Positions 25,175 to 34,800 of a DNA stretch of 64,000 nucleotides are shown here, in pieces. The first letter of the stretch is position 1. Each line of letters starts with the position of its first letter. The notes under the pieces are model-generated. The model saw only the letters and a list, made by a program, of their open reading frames with translations, made no database searches and was not told the DNA's origin. Source of the stretch: Lignipirellula cremea (GTDB lineage: Bacteria > Planctomycetota > Planctomycetia > Pirellulales > Pirellulaceae); assembly GCF_007751035.1 (NCBI RefSeq), contig NZ_CP036433.1:4631001-4695000 (forward strand), in the 5' to 3' direction. The position numbers and the translations under genes were made by a program.

Positions 25175-26822
25175 CTACGCCTATGCCGGAGCCAGCGCCG
25201 CCTGGAGCGGGGCCGACGATACGCAAATGTCGTTCTCGCCCGACACGCTCCGGCCGCCGACCTTTTTCCGCGGGGAGTTGAGCCGGCATCTGCCGTTTCG
25301 TGAAGCGATCAGCGCGCTGCACCATGTGGTCGTTTCCGATCTGCGTTTCCAGCCGAAGGACCGCACCGCCTACCTGGCCTGGCGAGCCCAGCAGGAAGAG
25401 GTCGACCTCGCCCAGATCGCCGCCAAACAGCAAGAGGTGTCCGCCCGACTGCATGCCATCCAGGACGAATTGCGCGAACTGCGTGGGATCAGCAGTCAGC
25501 GCATGGGACCGTATCAGAACGCCCAGCGCAAATACTTTGAGCACCTTTATCAAAAAAACCGCGACTACTGGTTTGTGCTGGATCCGGTCATCACCGTACA
25601 TCCCGACCAGCTCTTTTTCGAATGCTTCAGCCAGGACGAGTCCAGCTATGGTCGCCTGGGCGTAAACTACGAAGTGTTCGACAATATTGGCGAGTTCGCC
25701 TGCGGCACCACCAACATCGACTACTCGGCCGCCCTCTACGACGAGTTCCAGAAGATTCGCAGTTACAAAACAACCCGGCTGGAGATTGACCCTTCCGGCT
25801 TTGAGCTGCAGACCCAGCAAGAGGACTCTTTCAAAGAAGTCAAAATCGACCTGCCCGACAGCTGGGTGCGCGGGTTCCTGCAGGTCAGCTCGGCCATGGC
25901 GTTGCCGTCGGTGCAGTTCGATCTGCACCCGCTGGATCTGTACAACATCTGCATGGTCCTGCGCCGCAAAAAAGAGAAGCACGGCCCCCGCGGCCTGCGT
26001 TACCTGCTGCAGCCGGGCGAGCCCGTGCGGGTGATCCTGGAGCCATGGAATATCGAGCTGCTTTGCCCCCGGTCGCATTACGCAGGCGACTTCGCAGGCG
26101 ACGTTCGCGTCTGGGGCCGGCGCCGGCTACATATCCTGGAGCGGCTCATCCCGCAGGCCCGGCGGTTTACGGTCTGCCTGCTGGGAACCGGCATGCCGTC
26201 GTTTTATCTGGCGGACCTGGGCGACATGAACTTCACTCTCGGCCTGTCGGGCTGGACTGCCAACGACTGGTCCGCCTCTGGCAACTTTGACCTGCTCGCG
26301 CCCCGGGCGGAAGTCGACGCGGTGACCCAGTTGCGGGTGTTCGAGGCCTTGCAGGCCGAGTGGTTCGCTTCGGCCGATACGCTGGCCGGCAAGCTGAACC
26401 TGGATCGTTCCGTCGTGCTGGGGGCTCTCGCCGCCTATGTGCAGGCCGGCCGGGTGATGTACGATCTGGAAAAACGCGTCTATCGCCTGCGGGAGCTCAG
26501 TCGCGAACCCTTGCCCATGGAACGTCTCCGGTTCACCAACGAGCGGGAGGAAAAGGCCGCCCGATATGTCAGCCAACAGGCCGTGGCAGCGCAGGGCAAA
26601 CCTGACAGCGACCCAAAGTACTTGACCATTACGGGCCACACCCAGACTGGCAACCGGCGGGAAAAAAGCGTCTTGCGGCTTGATACCGACGCCCGGATTG
26701 TCGACGCCGACTGCACTTGCAACTGGCACCAGCAAAATCAGTTGCGAAAAGGCCCGTGTGAGCATATCCTGGCGGTGCGACTGGCCTGGAATCAACAGCA
26801 GCGGCCGCTTGTGAACGGGTGA
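25164..26822 (+). CDS. Retron type XIII-like WHSWIM component: SWIM zinc-finger protein
   Basis: 552 residues from the ATG at 25164, inside the end of the ARM-like gene. The C-terminus has a SWIM zinc finger, C517-x-C519-x12-C532-x-H534 (DCTCNWHQQ, GPCEHILAVRLAW). A segment before it (ADTLAGKLNLDRSVVLGALA and AYVQAGRVMYDLEKRVYRL) looks like a winged helix. The N-terminal 350 residues are unassigned. The pairing of winged helix and SWIM gives the WHSWIM label used for type XIII retrons. The retron RNA follows directly. The exact molecular activity is unknown. Confidence 0.75.
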   Translation: MEFSYAYAGASAAWSGADDTQMSFSPDTLRPPTFFRGELSRHLPFREAISALHHVVVSDLRFQPKDRTAYLAWRAQQEEVDLAQIAAKQQEVSARLHAIQDELRELRGISSQRMGPYQNAQRKYFEHLYQKNRDYWFVLDPVITVHPDQLFFECFSQDESSYGRLGVNYEVFDNIGEFACGTTNIDYSAALYDEFQKIRSYKTTRLEIDPSGFELQTQQEDSFKEVKIDLPDSWVRGFLQVSSAMALPSVQFDLHPLDLYNICMVLRRKKEKHGPRGLRYLLQPGEPVRVILEPWNIELLCPRSHYAGDFAGDVRVWGRRRLHILERLIPQARRFTVCLLGTGMPSFYLADLGDMNFTLGLSGWTANDWSASGNFDLLAPRAEVDAVTQLRVFEALQAEWFASADTLAGKLNLDRSVVLGALAAYVQAGRVMYDLEKRVYRLRELSREPLPMERLRFTNEREEKAARYVSQQAVAAQGKPDSDPKYLTITGHTQTGNRREKSVLRLDTDARIVDADCTCNWHQQNQLRKGPCEHILAVRLAWNQQQRPLVNG

Positions 26823-26893
26823 GAAAACACGTGCGAATAGATCCAGCCGTCCCCCAGGAGACCACTTGCCGGCCTGATAACCGACACCGATTA

Positions 26894-27141
26894 AACCACC
26901 GAATCAGACGGCGGTTGCGAGCGAGCCTTGCAACCCGGGCGGCGTATCGCCGTCCTTGCCAAATGATAGAGACCGCATCACTGGCCCGCTCTTGACTGTG
27001 CGGAACATGCCCACGGGACGCCATTTACGGTGCGTGCCCCGTGGGCATAAATAGCGTCCCGTGGGCGTTCCGCTTGAGTTGAGACGGTCCAGTCCTGAGA
27101 GCCTTTCGAAGGGAGCTCCTCCGCCGTCTGATTCGCTGGTT
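26894..27141 (+). ncRNA. Predicted retron msr-msd non-coding RNA
   Basis: Between the SWIM gene and the RT. The a1 arm (26894-26914) and a2 arm (27121-27141) are complementary over 20 of 21 positions. After a1 come two msr-type hairpins: 26913-26935 (GGTTGC/GCAACC) and 26937-26955 (GGGCGGCG/CGCCGTCC). Then a long msd-type stem has arms 27000-27021 and 27054-27073, holding GCCCACGGGACGC and GCGTCCCGTGGGC. The order a1, msr, msd, a2 and RT downstream is that of retrons. RNA ends and the branching G are not determined; a G just after a1 is likely. Confidence 0.8.
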
Positions 27142-27257
27142 TCCGGTAGGTCGTGCTTCCCCAGTCGCCTGTGAAAGCGTGCGTCCTGTCATGGATAGCG
27201 GAAGACAACAAACGACCTGCCAAACCTCTTGCGTTCCTTACGCGACGCCTGCTGCGC

Positions 27258-28787
27258 ATGACTGATCCGCCCCGCACTCGCCAAGAGCTTTACGATCTGA
27301 TCCGGGAGACTTCGCGCGAGGAGTTTATCCTGGAGGAGATGATCCGTCTCGGCTTCTGGTCCGAGTCCACGGCGCCGGAGAATCCCGCCAACGAGATTCG
27401 CCGCCAGGCCGAACTCCAGCGTGAACTGCAGTCCCTGCTGACCGAGAATCGCCGCCTGGTTGATCTGGACAAGGCCAAAAAAGCCCTTCGCCGGGAGCGG
27501 ATGGCCGAGTCCCGACGCAGGCAGAAAGAAACCAAAGAACGCCGTGAAGCCGAACGGCAAGCCCGCGCCGCCGCCTGGCAAGCCGAACAGGAACGCTCCC
27601 TGGCTTACCTGGGCGAAGGCGTTTCCGCTGGGCTAATGCGTTACGAAGTCGATGACCGGCGACTCGCCCGGAACGGCCTGGCCGGCAATCCGCTGGCTAC
27701 GCCCTTGGCGCTGGCCCAGGCGATGCAGATTTCGCTGGGCGAACTGCGATTCCTGGCGTTCTCCCGGCGCACTTCGCAAACTACGCACTATCAGCGCTTT
27801 CAAATCCCGAAAAAGACCGGCGGGCTGCGTAGTATCTCGGCGCCCATGCCGCGACTGAAACGGGCGCAAGAGTGGATCCTGCGGAACGTGCTGGAAAACG
27901 TGCCGATGCACCCTGCCGCCCATGGCTTCCGCACAGGGCGTTCGATTATCACGAATGCACAGCCGCATGTCGGAGCGGCGATCGTGGCGAATGTGGACCT
28001 GCAGGACTTCTTCCCCAGCGTCGGTTACCCGCGCATCAAAGGGCTGTTCCGCACCCTGGGGCTGAGTGAAGCCACCTCGACCGTGCTGGCGCTGCTCTGC
28101 TCGGAACCGGAGATTGACGAAGTCGTGCTCGACGGGCAGACGTATTACACGGCCCGCAGTGAACGTCGCTTGCCGCAAGGCGCCCCGACCAGCCCGGCCA
28201 TTACGAACCTCCTGTGCCGTGGACTCGATGCGCGACTGCAGTCCAACGCCGAAAAGCTCGGCTTCGTTTACACGCGTTACGCCGACGACATTACGTTCTC
28301 TTCGCAGAACGCCCAGGCCGATGTCGGCAGGGCGCTGCGCCGGATCCGGCATGTGGTCGCCAGCGAAGGGTTCACCGTACATCCCGACAAAACACGCATC
28401 CTCAGGCGAGGCTCCCGCCAGGAGGTGACGGGGCTTACCGTCAACGATCGGCTGGGCGTCAGCCGGGAACTGCTGCGGCGCTTCCGGGCCGTGGTGCACA
28501 GCGTGGAGAAGACCGGCCCGGCCGGCAAACGCTGGGGCGAGTCGCCGCATTTAATGTCGTCGCTGGCCGGCTTTGCCAACTTCATCGCGATGGTGGACCC
28601 GGAAAAGGGGAAGCCCTGGCAGGCCCGTGTGGCCGCCCTGATCGAACAGCATGGTCGCGGTCCCGACCTGCGCTCCCAGCGAAAACGCTGGGTCTCTCCC
28701 GTTCCTGCGGCTGCCGCCGCTCCTTCGACAGAAACGGCCTCGAAGCCGTCGGAAAGTTCTAATCGACCGTGGTGGAAAATTTGGTAA
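27258..28787 (+). CDS. Retron reverse transcriptase
   Basis: 509 residues from the ATG at 27258 (MTDPPRTRQE); upstream in-frame GTG codons overlap the retron RNA end. Residues 45-115 are a charged coiled coil. The RT core holds FQIPKKTGGLRSI, motif A VDLQDFFPS, PQGAPTSPAITNLLC and the catalytic YADD (341-344). Both retron hallmarks are present: NAxxH as NAQPH (233-237) and VTG (390-392, in EVTGLTVN). It should reverse-transcribe the msd part of the adjacent RNA into multicopy single-stranded DNA. The long N-terminal extension is unusual for small retron RTs. Confidence 0.9.
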   Translation: MTDPPRTRQELYDLIRETSREEFILEEMIRLGFWSESTAPENPANEIRRQAELQRELQSLLTENRRLVDLDKAKKALRRERMAESRRRQKETKERREAERQARAAAWQAEQERSLAYLGEGVSAGLMRYEVDDRRLARNGLAGNPLATPLALAQAMQISLGELRFLAFSRRTSQTTHYQRFQIPKKTGGLRSISAPMPRLKRAQEWILRNVLENVPMHPAAHGFRTGRSIITNAQPHVGAAIVANVDLQDFFPSVGYPRIKGLFRTLGLSEATSTVLALLCSEPEIDEVVLDGQTYYTARSERRLPQGAPTSPAITNLLCRGLDARLQSNAEKLGFVYTRYADDITFSSQNAQADVGRALRRIRHVVASEGFTVHPDKTRILRRGSRQEVTGLTVNDRLGVSRELLRRFRAVVHSVEKTGPAGKRWGESPHLMSSLAGFANFIAMVDPEKGKPWQARVAALIEQHGRGPDLRSQRKRWVSPVPAAAAAPSTETASKPSESSNRPWWKIW

Positions 28788-29293
28788 GTCAGCGTAAGAT
28801 TTCGTCCATCGTATCCCCCAACGGAGAATGGGAAGTCGAGTTCGAACGTCAGCAGGATCGGTTCGCCCATCGCATTTTGTGGCGACCCGGCAAGACGGCT
28901 GCGCCCTGGGTGCTCGCCTCGGTCGAAGGGGCCGACACCGACAACTGGCCTCCCAGTCCGCCGCTGCAGCAGCTGAGCATCGAGGAGCAGGCCGGTCGGC
29001 CGATCGCCCTGCTGGTTGGGATGGCGGGAAAAAGCCACTGGTCGATGAGCGTCGAACCCACCGATCAGGGCATGCTGTTCGACGTCGCCTGTCGCCAGGG
29101 AGTGGAAACCGGGAAGCTGGGCAGCAGCTACCTGCTCACGCCGCCCTCGACCGCGGACGAACGGCCGCCCTTATGCACCGCGGCCGACGATCCGGCTTGC
29201 ACGATCCACACGGTCGAGAATCGCCTGGTGATCACGCCGCCTGACGCCGGCAAGTTGGCGCGCTGGAAGTACCTGCTCCAGGCTCCGCGGTAG
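28769..29293 (+). CDS. Conserved hypothetical protein overlapping the RT gene
   Basis: 174 residues from a GTG that overlaps the RT end by 19 bp, which suggests co-transcription and coupled translation. It begins MVENLVSQRKISSIVSPNGE; residues 18-60 (EWEVEFERQQDRFAHRILWR) resemble a beta-rich domain. It has no signal peptide, no membrane segment and no catalytic motif that I recognise. It could be an accessory protein of the retron or an unrelated host gene. Confidence 0.6.
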   Translation: MVENLVSQRKISSIVSPNGEWEVEFERQQDRFAHRILWRPGKTAAPWVLASVEGADTDNWPPSPPLQQLSIEEQAGRPIALLVGMAGKSHWSMSVEPTDQGMLFDVACRQGVETGKLGSSYLLTPPSTADERPPLCTAADDPACTIHTVENRLVITPPDAGKLARWKYLLQAPR

Positions 29294-29326
29294 AGTCGCT
29301 TTTCATCGCGCCTTCGAAACGACGTG

Positions 29327-30409
29327 CTACCGACGCGACTGCGCCAGCCGCATCGCCAGCATGTCCATCTGCCCTTTCAGGTCGGCCAGCAGCATTTGCG
29401 GGTCGGCTCCGTCGGACAGATGCGCGTAAAAGGCCTGCGCCGGAAAGCTATGGGTGGATCCCATCAGCGACGCGGTGCGACGCAGATTTTCTAACTCGTC
29501 GTCGATCTCGATCAGGGTCGAGGTCGTCTGGCGATTGGTTTGCCACAGATGCTCGAACTGCAGGACCAGCCCCACGACCAGCCCGGCCTGGCCGATCAAG
29601 GCCAGCGGCAAGCCGACGGTCCACAGTTCGCCCCGTTGCTGCACGACCGACCATCCCAGAAGGACGGCCCCGCAGACAAAAACCATGAGCGATAGAGAAA
29701 GCACCGACCAGGCCAGCAGCGATGCCCGTGGAGATTTTTCGGTGCGACGCGCCGCCGGCTGGCTGACAGGCGGCGCCGTCGCTGGCGAATGGCTGGCGTC
29801 GAAACGATAGTTCTGCCCGCCGTGTTGCATTTCGCAGGGAGCCGCAGCGGCCCGTCCGTGCCGGCCAATCGGCGAAGGAGCGGCAATGCCCTGGCGCCGC
29901 AAGCGTCGCATCAGGCGGTCGACCGATTTGAGCTCCTCTTCGATCTCCCAGTCGTTCGCTTCCCATGCCGGAATCGCCGTCGCGGCGGGCGCTGCCCGAT
30001 CGGCAAAGAGGGGCGTCGACAGTCGCACAGGCTCCAGGTCGGGGGCCAGTTCCAGCTCCGACTCCTCGTCCGCGTCGGGAGTGGAGCCGATTTCCGCCGC
30101 AATGTCTTGTTCTTTGGGCTTATTCATTTCCCGCGAATCATCGCCCGTCGGCGTCGCCACCGTTTCGAGTGAAGCGGCGGCTTCTGCCAGGACTTCCTCT
30201 TCCTGCATCACCGGCGTTTCGGCGGTCGGCAGGTAGTCTTCGTCGGGCAGTTCAGGCGAAGCAGGAGCCGCCGGCCTGCTCGCGGCCTTCTGGTAACCCG
30301 CGGTCAGCGGTTCGAAACAGCGTGCGCAACAGATATACGTTTCGCCCTCGGGCGAGGCGATACCGGGCACTTCCTGATGGCAATTTCGACACCACATAAG
30401 GGTAGTCAC
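29327..30409 (-). CDS. Zinc-ribbon membrane protein, planctomycete type
   Basis: 360 residues from a GTG with AGGA upstream; an ATG at 30397 is an alternative. The N-terminal CRNCHQEVPG and CCARCFEPL give a CxxC-x(n)-CxxC zinc ribbon. A long acidic, Pro/Glu-rich linker follows, then two hydrophobic segments (WSVLSLSLMVFVCGAVLLGW and LPLALIGQAGLVVGLVLQF) and a short coiled coil. It is probably anchored in the inner membrane with the zinc ribbon in the cytoplasm. I know no function. Its end faces the retron operon end. Confidence 0.65.
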   Translation of the reverse strand: MTTLMWCRNCHQEVPGIASPEGETYICCARCFEPLTAGYQKAASRPAAPASPELPDEDYLPTAETPVMQEEEVLAEAAASLETVATPTGDDSREMNKPKEQDIAAEIGSTPDADEESELELAPDLEPVRLSTPLFADRAAPAATAIPAWEANDWEIEEELKSVDRLMRRLRRQGIAAPSPIGRHGRAAAAPCEMQHGGQNYRFDASHSPATAPPVSQPAARRTEKSPRASLLAWSVLSLSLMVFVCGAVLLGWSVVQQRGELWTVGLPLALIGQAGLVVGLVLQFEHLWQTNRQTTSTLIEIDDELENLRRTASLMGSTHSFPAQAFYAHLSDGADPQMLLADLKGQMDMLAMRLAQSRR

Positions 30410-30565
30410 AGATCCTGGCGGCCGAGCTTCTTCGAAAGCGACACACGTCGGCCTGGCGAACCGGCAGACCGTGTAAAAAGAAGATCGTCGGCCTGGATGT
30501 TAAACTTTACCGATTCTGACGATTTTTCAGGCGAGCCGGAGTCGTCGACGCCAGCTCCTTGTCAG

Positions 30566-31279
30566 CTAGCGAAGTGTCGCAATCACTAGTTTCAAACCGC
30601 CAATCCGGGAGAATACGCCGGAGCGGACTTCCACCGAGAAGCCGTGTTTGATCAGCTTCTGCTCTACATCGGGCAGCAGGAACGTCAGATAGTACATGAT
30701 AAAAGGCGGCGAAATCAGCAGGTTCCGCACGCGCATCGCCGCGTTGAAGCCCCGCGATAGCCACCATTGCGGGTGCCAGACGGGCGGCAGATAGCCCGAC
30801 ACAAACAGGAACCGGCCGCCTGGCTTCAGGGCGATCGCAATCTGTTCGATAAAGCGGTCTTCGTCCCGCGGCAGAATATGCCCATGGGCGCCAAAACAGA
30901 CGGCCAGGTCAAACTCGTTCTTGAACGGCAGAGCTAGCGCGTCGCCACGCACAAATTCCAATCGAGCGTCGCCCGGGTGCTGGGCAAGGTTCTGTTCAGC
31001 GACGGCCAGCATCCCCTGGCTCATGTCGATACCAGCGAGTCGATCCCGCACGAGCGGTCGCAGCATTTGCATCCCGGCGCCCGTTCCGCAGCAGACATCA
31101 AGTGCGGACTCGATCGAGTTCGCCTCGCCCAGTTGGCTGGGGATACAATCCAGAACGAGGCCCGGCGTGCGAAACGGGGTGTAGTCGAACTTGGGCGCCA
31201 GCAGATCGTATCCGCGTTCCGTCGACGACAACGCCTGGCGAGCCAGTTCGAAGAAGGTAGGTCCCTGGGGATGAAACAT
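30566..31279 (-). CDS. Class I SAM-dependent methyltransferase
   Basis: 237 residues. Motif I is ALDVCCGTGAGMQML, motif II LAGIDMSQGMLAVAEQNL, followed by VRGDALALPFKNEFDLAVCF and LKPGGRFLFVSGY, the order of a Rossmann-fold methyltransferase of the Methyltransf_11/25 kind. The substrate cannot be told from the sequence. It lies alone on the minus strand, next to a DUF423 gene. Confidence 0.85.
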   Translation of the reverse strand: MFHPQGPTFFELARQALSSTERGYDLLAPKFDYTPFRTPGLVLDCIPSQLGEANSIESALDVCCGTGAGMQMLRPLVRDRLAGIDMSQGMLAVAEQNLAQHPGDARLEFVRGDALALPFKNEFDLAVCFGAHGHILPRDEDRFIEQIAIALKPGGRFLFVSGYLPPVWHPQWWLSRGFNAAMRVRNLLISPPFIMYYLTFLLPDVEQKLIKHGFSVEVRSGVFSRIGGLKLVIATLR

Positions 31280-31354
31280 CGGGTCGCCTTGCCTCCTTCT
31301 GCCGAGCGGATCGACGGGCAGCCTCGCGCTGACCGTTTGGTCAGGCCGAGCGTG

Positions 31355-31783
31355 CTAAGACGATAACGGCGCGGCGGCCGGCAGCCAGGCCGTAATGAGC
31401 AGTCCCAGCCAGCCCAGGATCAGCAGCAGACCTCCCACCGGCACGATCGCCCAGTGGATCATGTCGCCCGTAAACACGCCCAGGTAGAGGCCCCCGGAAA
31501 ACATGGCGACCCCCAGCAGGAAAAAGACGCCTGTCATATGCAGAACCATGTGCGGCTGGCGCCAGAACAGCAGCGCCACCGCCAGGATCGCCAGGGCGTG
31601 GAACATTTGATAACGCACCCCCACTTCGCAGTTGTGCAGCTGCTTGACCACTTCGACCTCGGAAAGTCCCCTTTTGACGAGCGACTTCTCCAGGCCATGG
31701 GCCTGGTAGGCGCCAAGCATTACGCCGCCGGCGCCCAGCAGGGCGGCGATCGTCATCCAGATTCGAGGACTCATAGTAAACAT
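31355..31783 (-). CDS. DUF423 family membrane protein
   Basis: 142 residues with four hydrophobic segments. WMTIAALLGAGGVMLGAYQA followed by HGLEKSL is the typical start of DUF423, and YQMFHALAILAVALL and FFLLGVAMFSGGLYL fit the family (YgdD-like). Its function is unknown. It is an inner-membrane protein. A second in-frame ATG at 31774 could be the start. Confidence 0.88.
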   Translation of the reverse strand: MFTMSPRIWMTIAALLGAGGVMLGAYQAHGLEKSLVKRGLSEVEVVKQLHNCEVGVRYQMFHALAILAVALLFWRQPHMVLHMTGVFFLLGVAMFSGGLYLGVFTGDMIHWAIVPVGGLLLILGWLGLLITAWLPAAAPLSS

Positions 31784-31855
31784 CTCAAAGGGGTAAGACA
31801 GTGGCTGCCGTCGGCTGCAGGGAACGCAGGAATCGGCAGGGCAGGATCCTGCAGT

Positions 31856-34800
31856 TTAACTCAGCAGCAGTTCCAGGTCTTCGGCGGTCAGATCGCTGAT
31901 GACGCTATTGTTGGAGGCGACAATCGCATCCGCCAGATCGCGTTTGCTTTGCTGCAGCTGGATAATTTTGTCCTCGACGGTGTCGCGACAGATGAGCCGA
32001 TAGGCGAACACCCTTTGCGTTTGCCCGATTCGATGGGCCCGGTCGATCGCCTGGGCTTCGACGGCAGGGTTCCACCAGGGGTCCAGGATAAACACGTAGT
32101 CGGCGGCCGTCAGGTTCAAACCGTGGCCGCCCGCCTTAAGGCTGATCAGGAAGAGCGGACATTCCGGGTCGTTCTGGAACGCGTCGACTTTTTCTTTCCG
32201 GTTGCGGGTGCGTCCGTCGAGGTATTCGTAGCGGACGTTCATCTCATCGAGGCGGGCCCGAACGATGCGCAGAAAACTGGTGAACTGCGAGAAGACAAGC
32301 GCCTTGTGCCCTTCGGCCACGACTTCGGCGATTTGATCAGCCAGCATGTCGAGCTTGGCGCTGGGCACGCCCGCGTTCTTTTCGCTGACCAGCCCCGGAT
32401 GGCAGGCGGCCTGCCGCAACCTCAGCAGCGCTTCCAGCACATGGATCTTGCTTTTGGCGAACCCCTGCTTTTGCACCTCCTGGGTGAGACTGGCGCGGTA
32501 GTAGTCACGCAGCTCATCGTAGAGTTTCCGCTGACGGGAGCCCATTTCGCAAACCAGGGTCTGCTCAGTTTTCTCGGGCAGCTCGGTCAGCACCTGCTGC
32601 TTGGTTCGCCGGAGCATGAACGGCCGCAGGGCCGAAGCCAGCACGCGGAGCCCTTCGTGATCGCCGCCGTTTTTGGCCAGCCGGGCAAAAGTTGACGATC
32701 GCCCCAGCATGCCAGGGTTGAGAAATTCGAACAGCGACCAGAGCTCGCCCAGGTGGTTCTCCACCGGCGTACCCGTCATCGCCAGGCGACGGCGGGCAGG
32801 CAACAGGCGGCAGGCCTTGGCGGCCTGGGACTTGTCGTTCTTGATCGCCTGGGCCTCGTCGAGAATGGCGAAGTCGAACGTCTTCTCCCGCAGCTGCACA
32901 ATATCCCGGCGCAGGGTGCCATAAGTTGTCACCAGCAGGTCGTAATCGTTCATGTTCTCGAGGACTGTTTCGCGACCCGGGCCGGTATAGTTGGCGACCT
33001 TGAGTTGCGGCGTAAACTGGGCCGCTTCGTCGATCCAGTTGAAGACCAGGCTGCGGGGGACGACGGCCAGGGAGGGACCGCGACCTTCCTCGCCATTGAC
33101 GCGGCGGTCTTCAAGCATCGCCAGCACCTGGATCGTTTTCCCCAGACCCATGTCGTCTGCCAGGCAGCCGCCAAAGCGGTACTCTTGCAGAAAGTTCAGC
33201 CAGCCCAGCCCCTCGCGCTGGTATTCGCGGAGCTCGCCCTGGAAGGATTCGATTTCGTGTTTGGGTTCAATGCCTGAGAAGGATCGCAGCCGATCACGGA
33301 TCTCCAGGAACTGCTCGTCGGTCTCGACGTTGTCCTGCGCGGCCAGCAAGGCGTCGAGCAGGGCTGCCTGCGAATGGGCGAAGCGGAGCGAGTCTCCTTT
33401 GGCCTTGCCCAGTTCCGCCAGGGCCCCGTACTGCTCCAGCCATTCCTCCGGCAGCATTCCCTGCGTGCCGTCGTCGAGTACGACGAACTTTTCTCCTTTG
33501 CGGACCGCGGCCAGCAGGGCGGGCAGGGCGACGGTTTGCCCTTCAAAGTCACAGCCGCCATCCAACTCAAACCAGTCAACATTCGAGGAGACGCTGAGCG
33601 AGAAGGAGCCGGCCTTGCGAATCTTGCGGCCTTCGGCCTCGACTGACCAGCCCAGTCCGGTCAGGTTGTGGACCACCTGCGACAGCTGTTTCCGCTGCAG
33701 CCAGACATGGGCTTCGTTCTTGTGGCGATCCGTATTGGGCCGCAGGCCCAGGTCTCGCAGGTTGGCGATCAGCTGTTGCTCTTTGGTGCGGTTCCGGCGG
33801 TGCGAGACCTTTTTATCGGGGTTCACCACGCTGGATTGCGGGTCATCAAGGGCGATCGGTTTATCGCCGTACAGAAACGACAGCGAAGCGTACAGTCGCG
33901 AGGCCTTGGAGGTGTTCTGGGAAGCGATCACCAGTCGCGGCTGGGGATCGACGGCCTCTTCTTTCCAGCCGAATTCCTCAGGTAAACGAACTTCGCAGTT
34001 CGCCGCCGACGACAGCAGCATGGCCGCCAGTTCTTCGCCCGCCTTGCGGGGGACTTCGATCTTCTCTTCCCGCCGCAGGGCAACAATCCAGGAGAACTCG
34101 GCGCCGACTTCCAGCAGTCCGATCCGGTCGCCGAACAGCACAAAGCCATCGGCCGATAACAGGACGGGTTCTTCTACCCGGACGGATTCGTCGTCGCGAT
34201 ACAGTTCGCCGCCGATGATCCACCCGTTGTCGTCCTCGGTCGCTTCCACCACCAGCCGGAACCGCCAGGGCTCCGAACCGCACCACGCCAGCGGTTCGGC
34301 GTCTTCAAAGGGCTGCGAGCTATCCAACTGCCAGACCAGGCGATCCGTCTCGGTCAGCAAGGGCAAGGCCGCTTTGAGCGTGGCCGGAAACAGCTCCACA
34401 TAAGAAACTTCGTTCCGCGAATACTGCGAACCCCACCATTGCCGATAGTGGCTGGTCGATTCGCCGCCGCCGGTCTGACCGCCGCACAACAGGTCGAGCA
34501 GTTCCTGGTCGCCGCTGTCAGCAAATAAGGGGGGCGACTTGCGGTCGTAACTCATTCTGCGGCATTTGCCCCAGCCGCCGTTGACGAGCGATTCGCGATA
34601 GAAAAAATCGAGGTGCAGGTGGCCCTTGGCCTGCGTTTCGGCGACATCGATTACAAACCAGGTCTGCCGGACTTTGTTGCGCAACACCACGCCCGGATCA
34701 CGCACCCGGCGGTTGGATTCCGCGGCGATGGCGTCGATCTGGGATTTCCACTGGTTCGACTGTTTCTCCGCGGCGTCGGCGGCGCCGTTGCCGGCGATCA

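Noticed and set aside
22103-26822. WGR and SWIM genes as part of a MoxR/VWA/DUF5682-type cluster
   Set aside because: No MoxR ATPase, VWA or DUF5682 protein is nearby, and a retron RT with its RNA follows directly.
27153-27257. Longer RT with 35 extra N-terminal residues
   Set aside because: The extension follows the a2 arm of the retron RNA, uses GTG without a ribosome-binding site and adds no domain.
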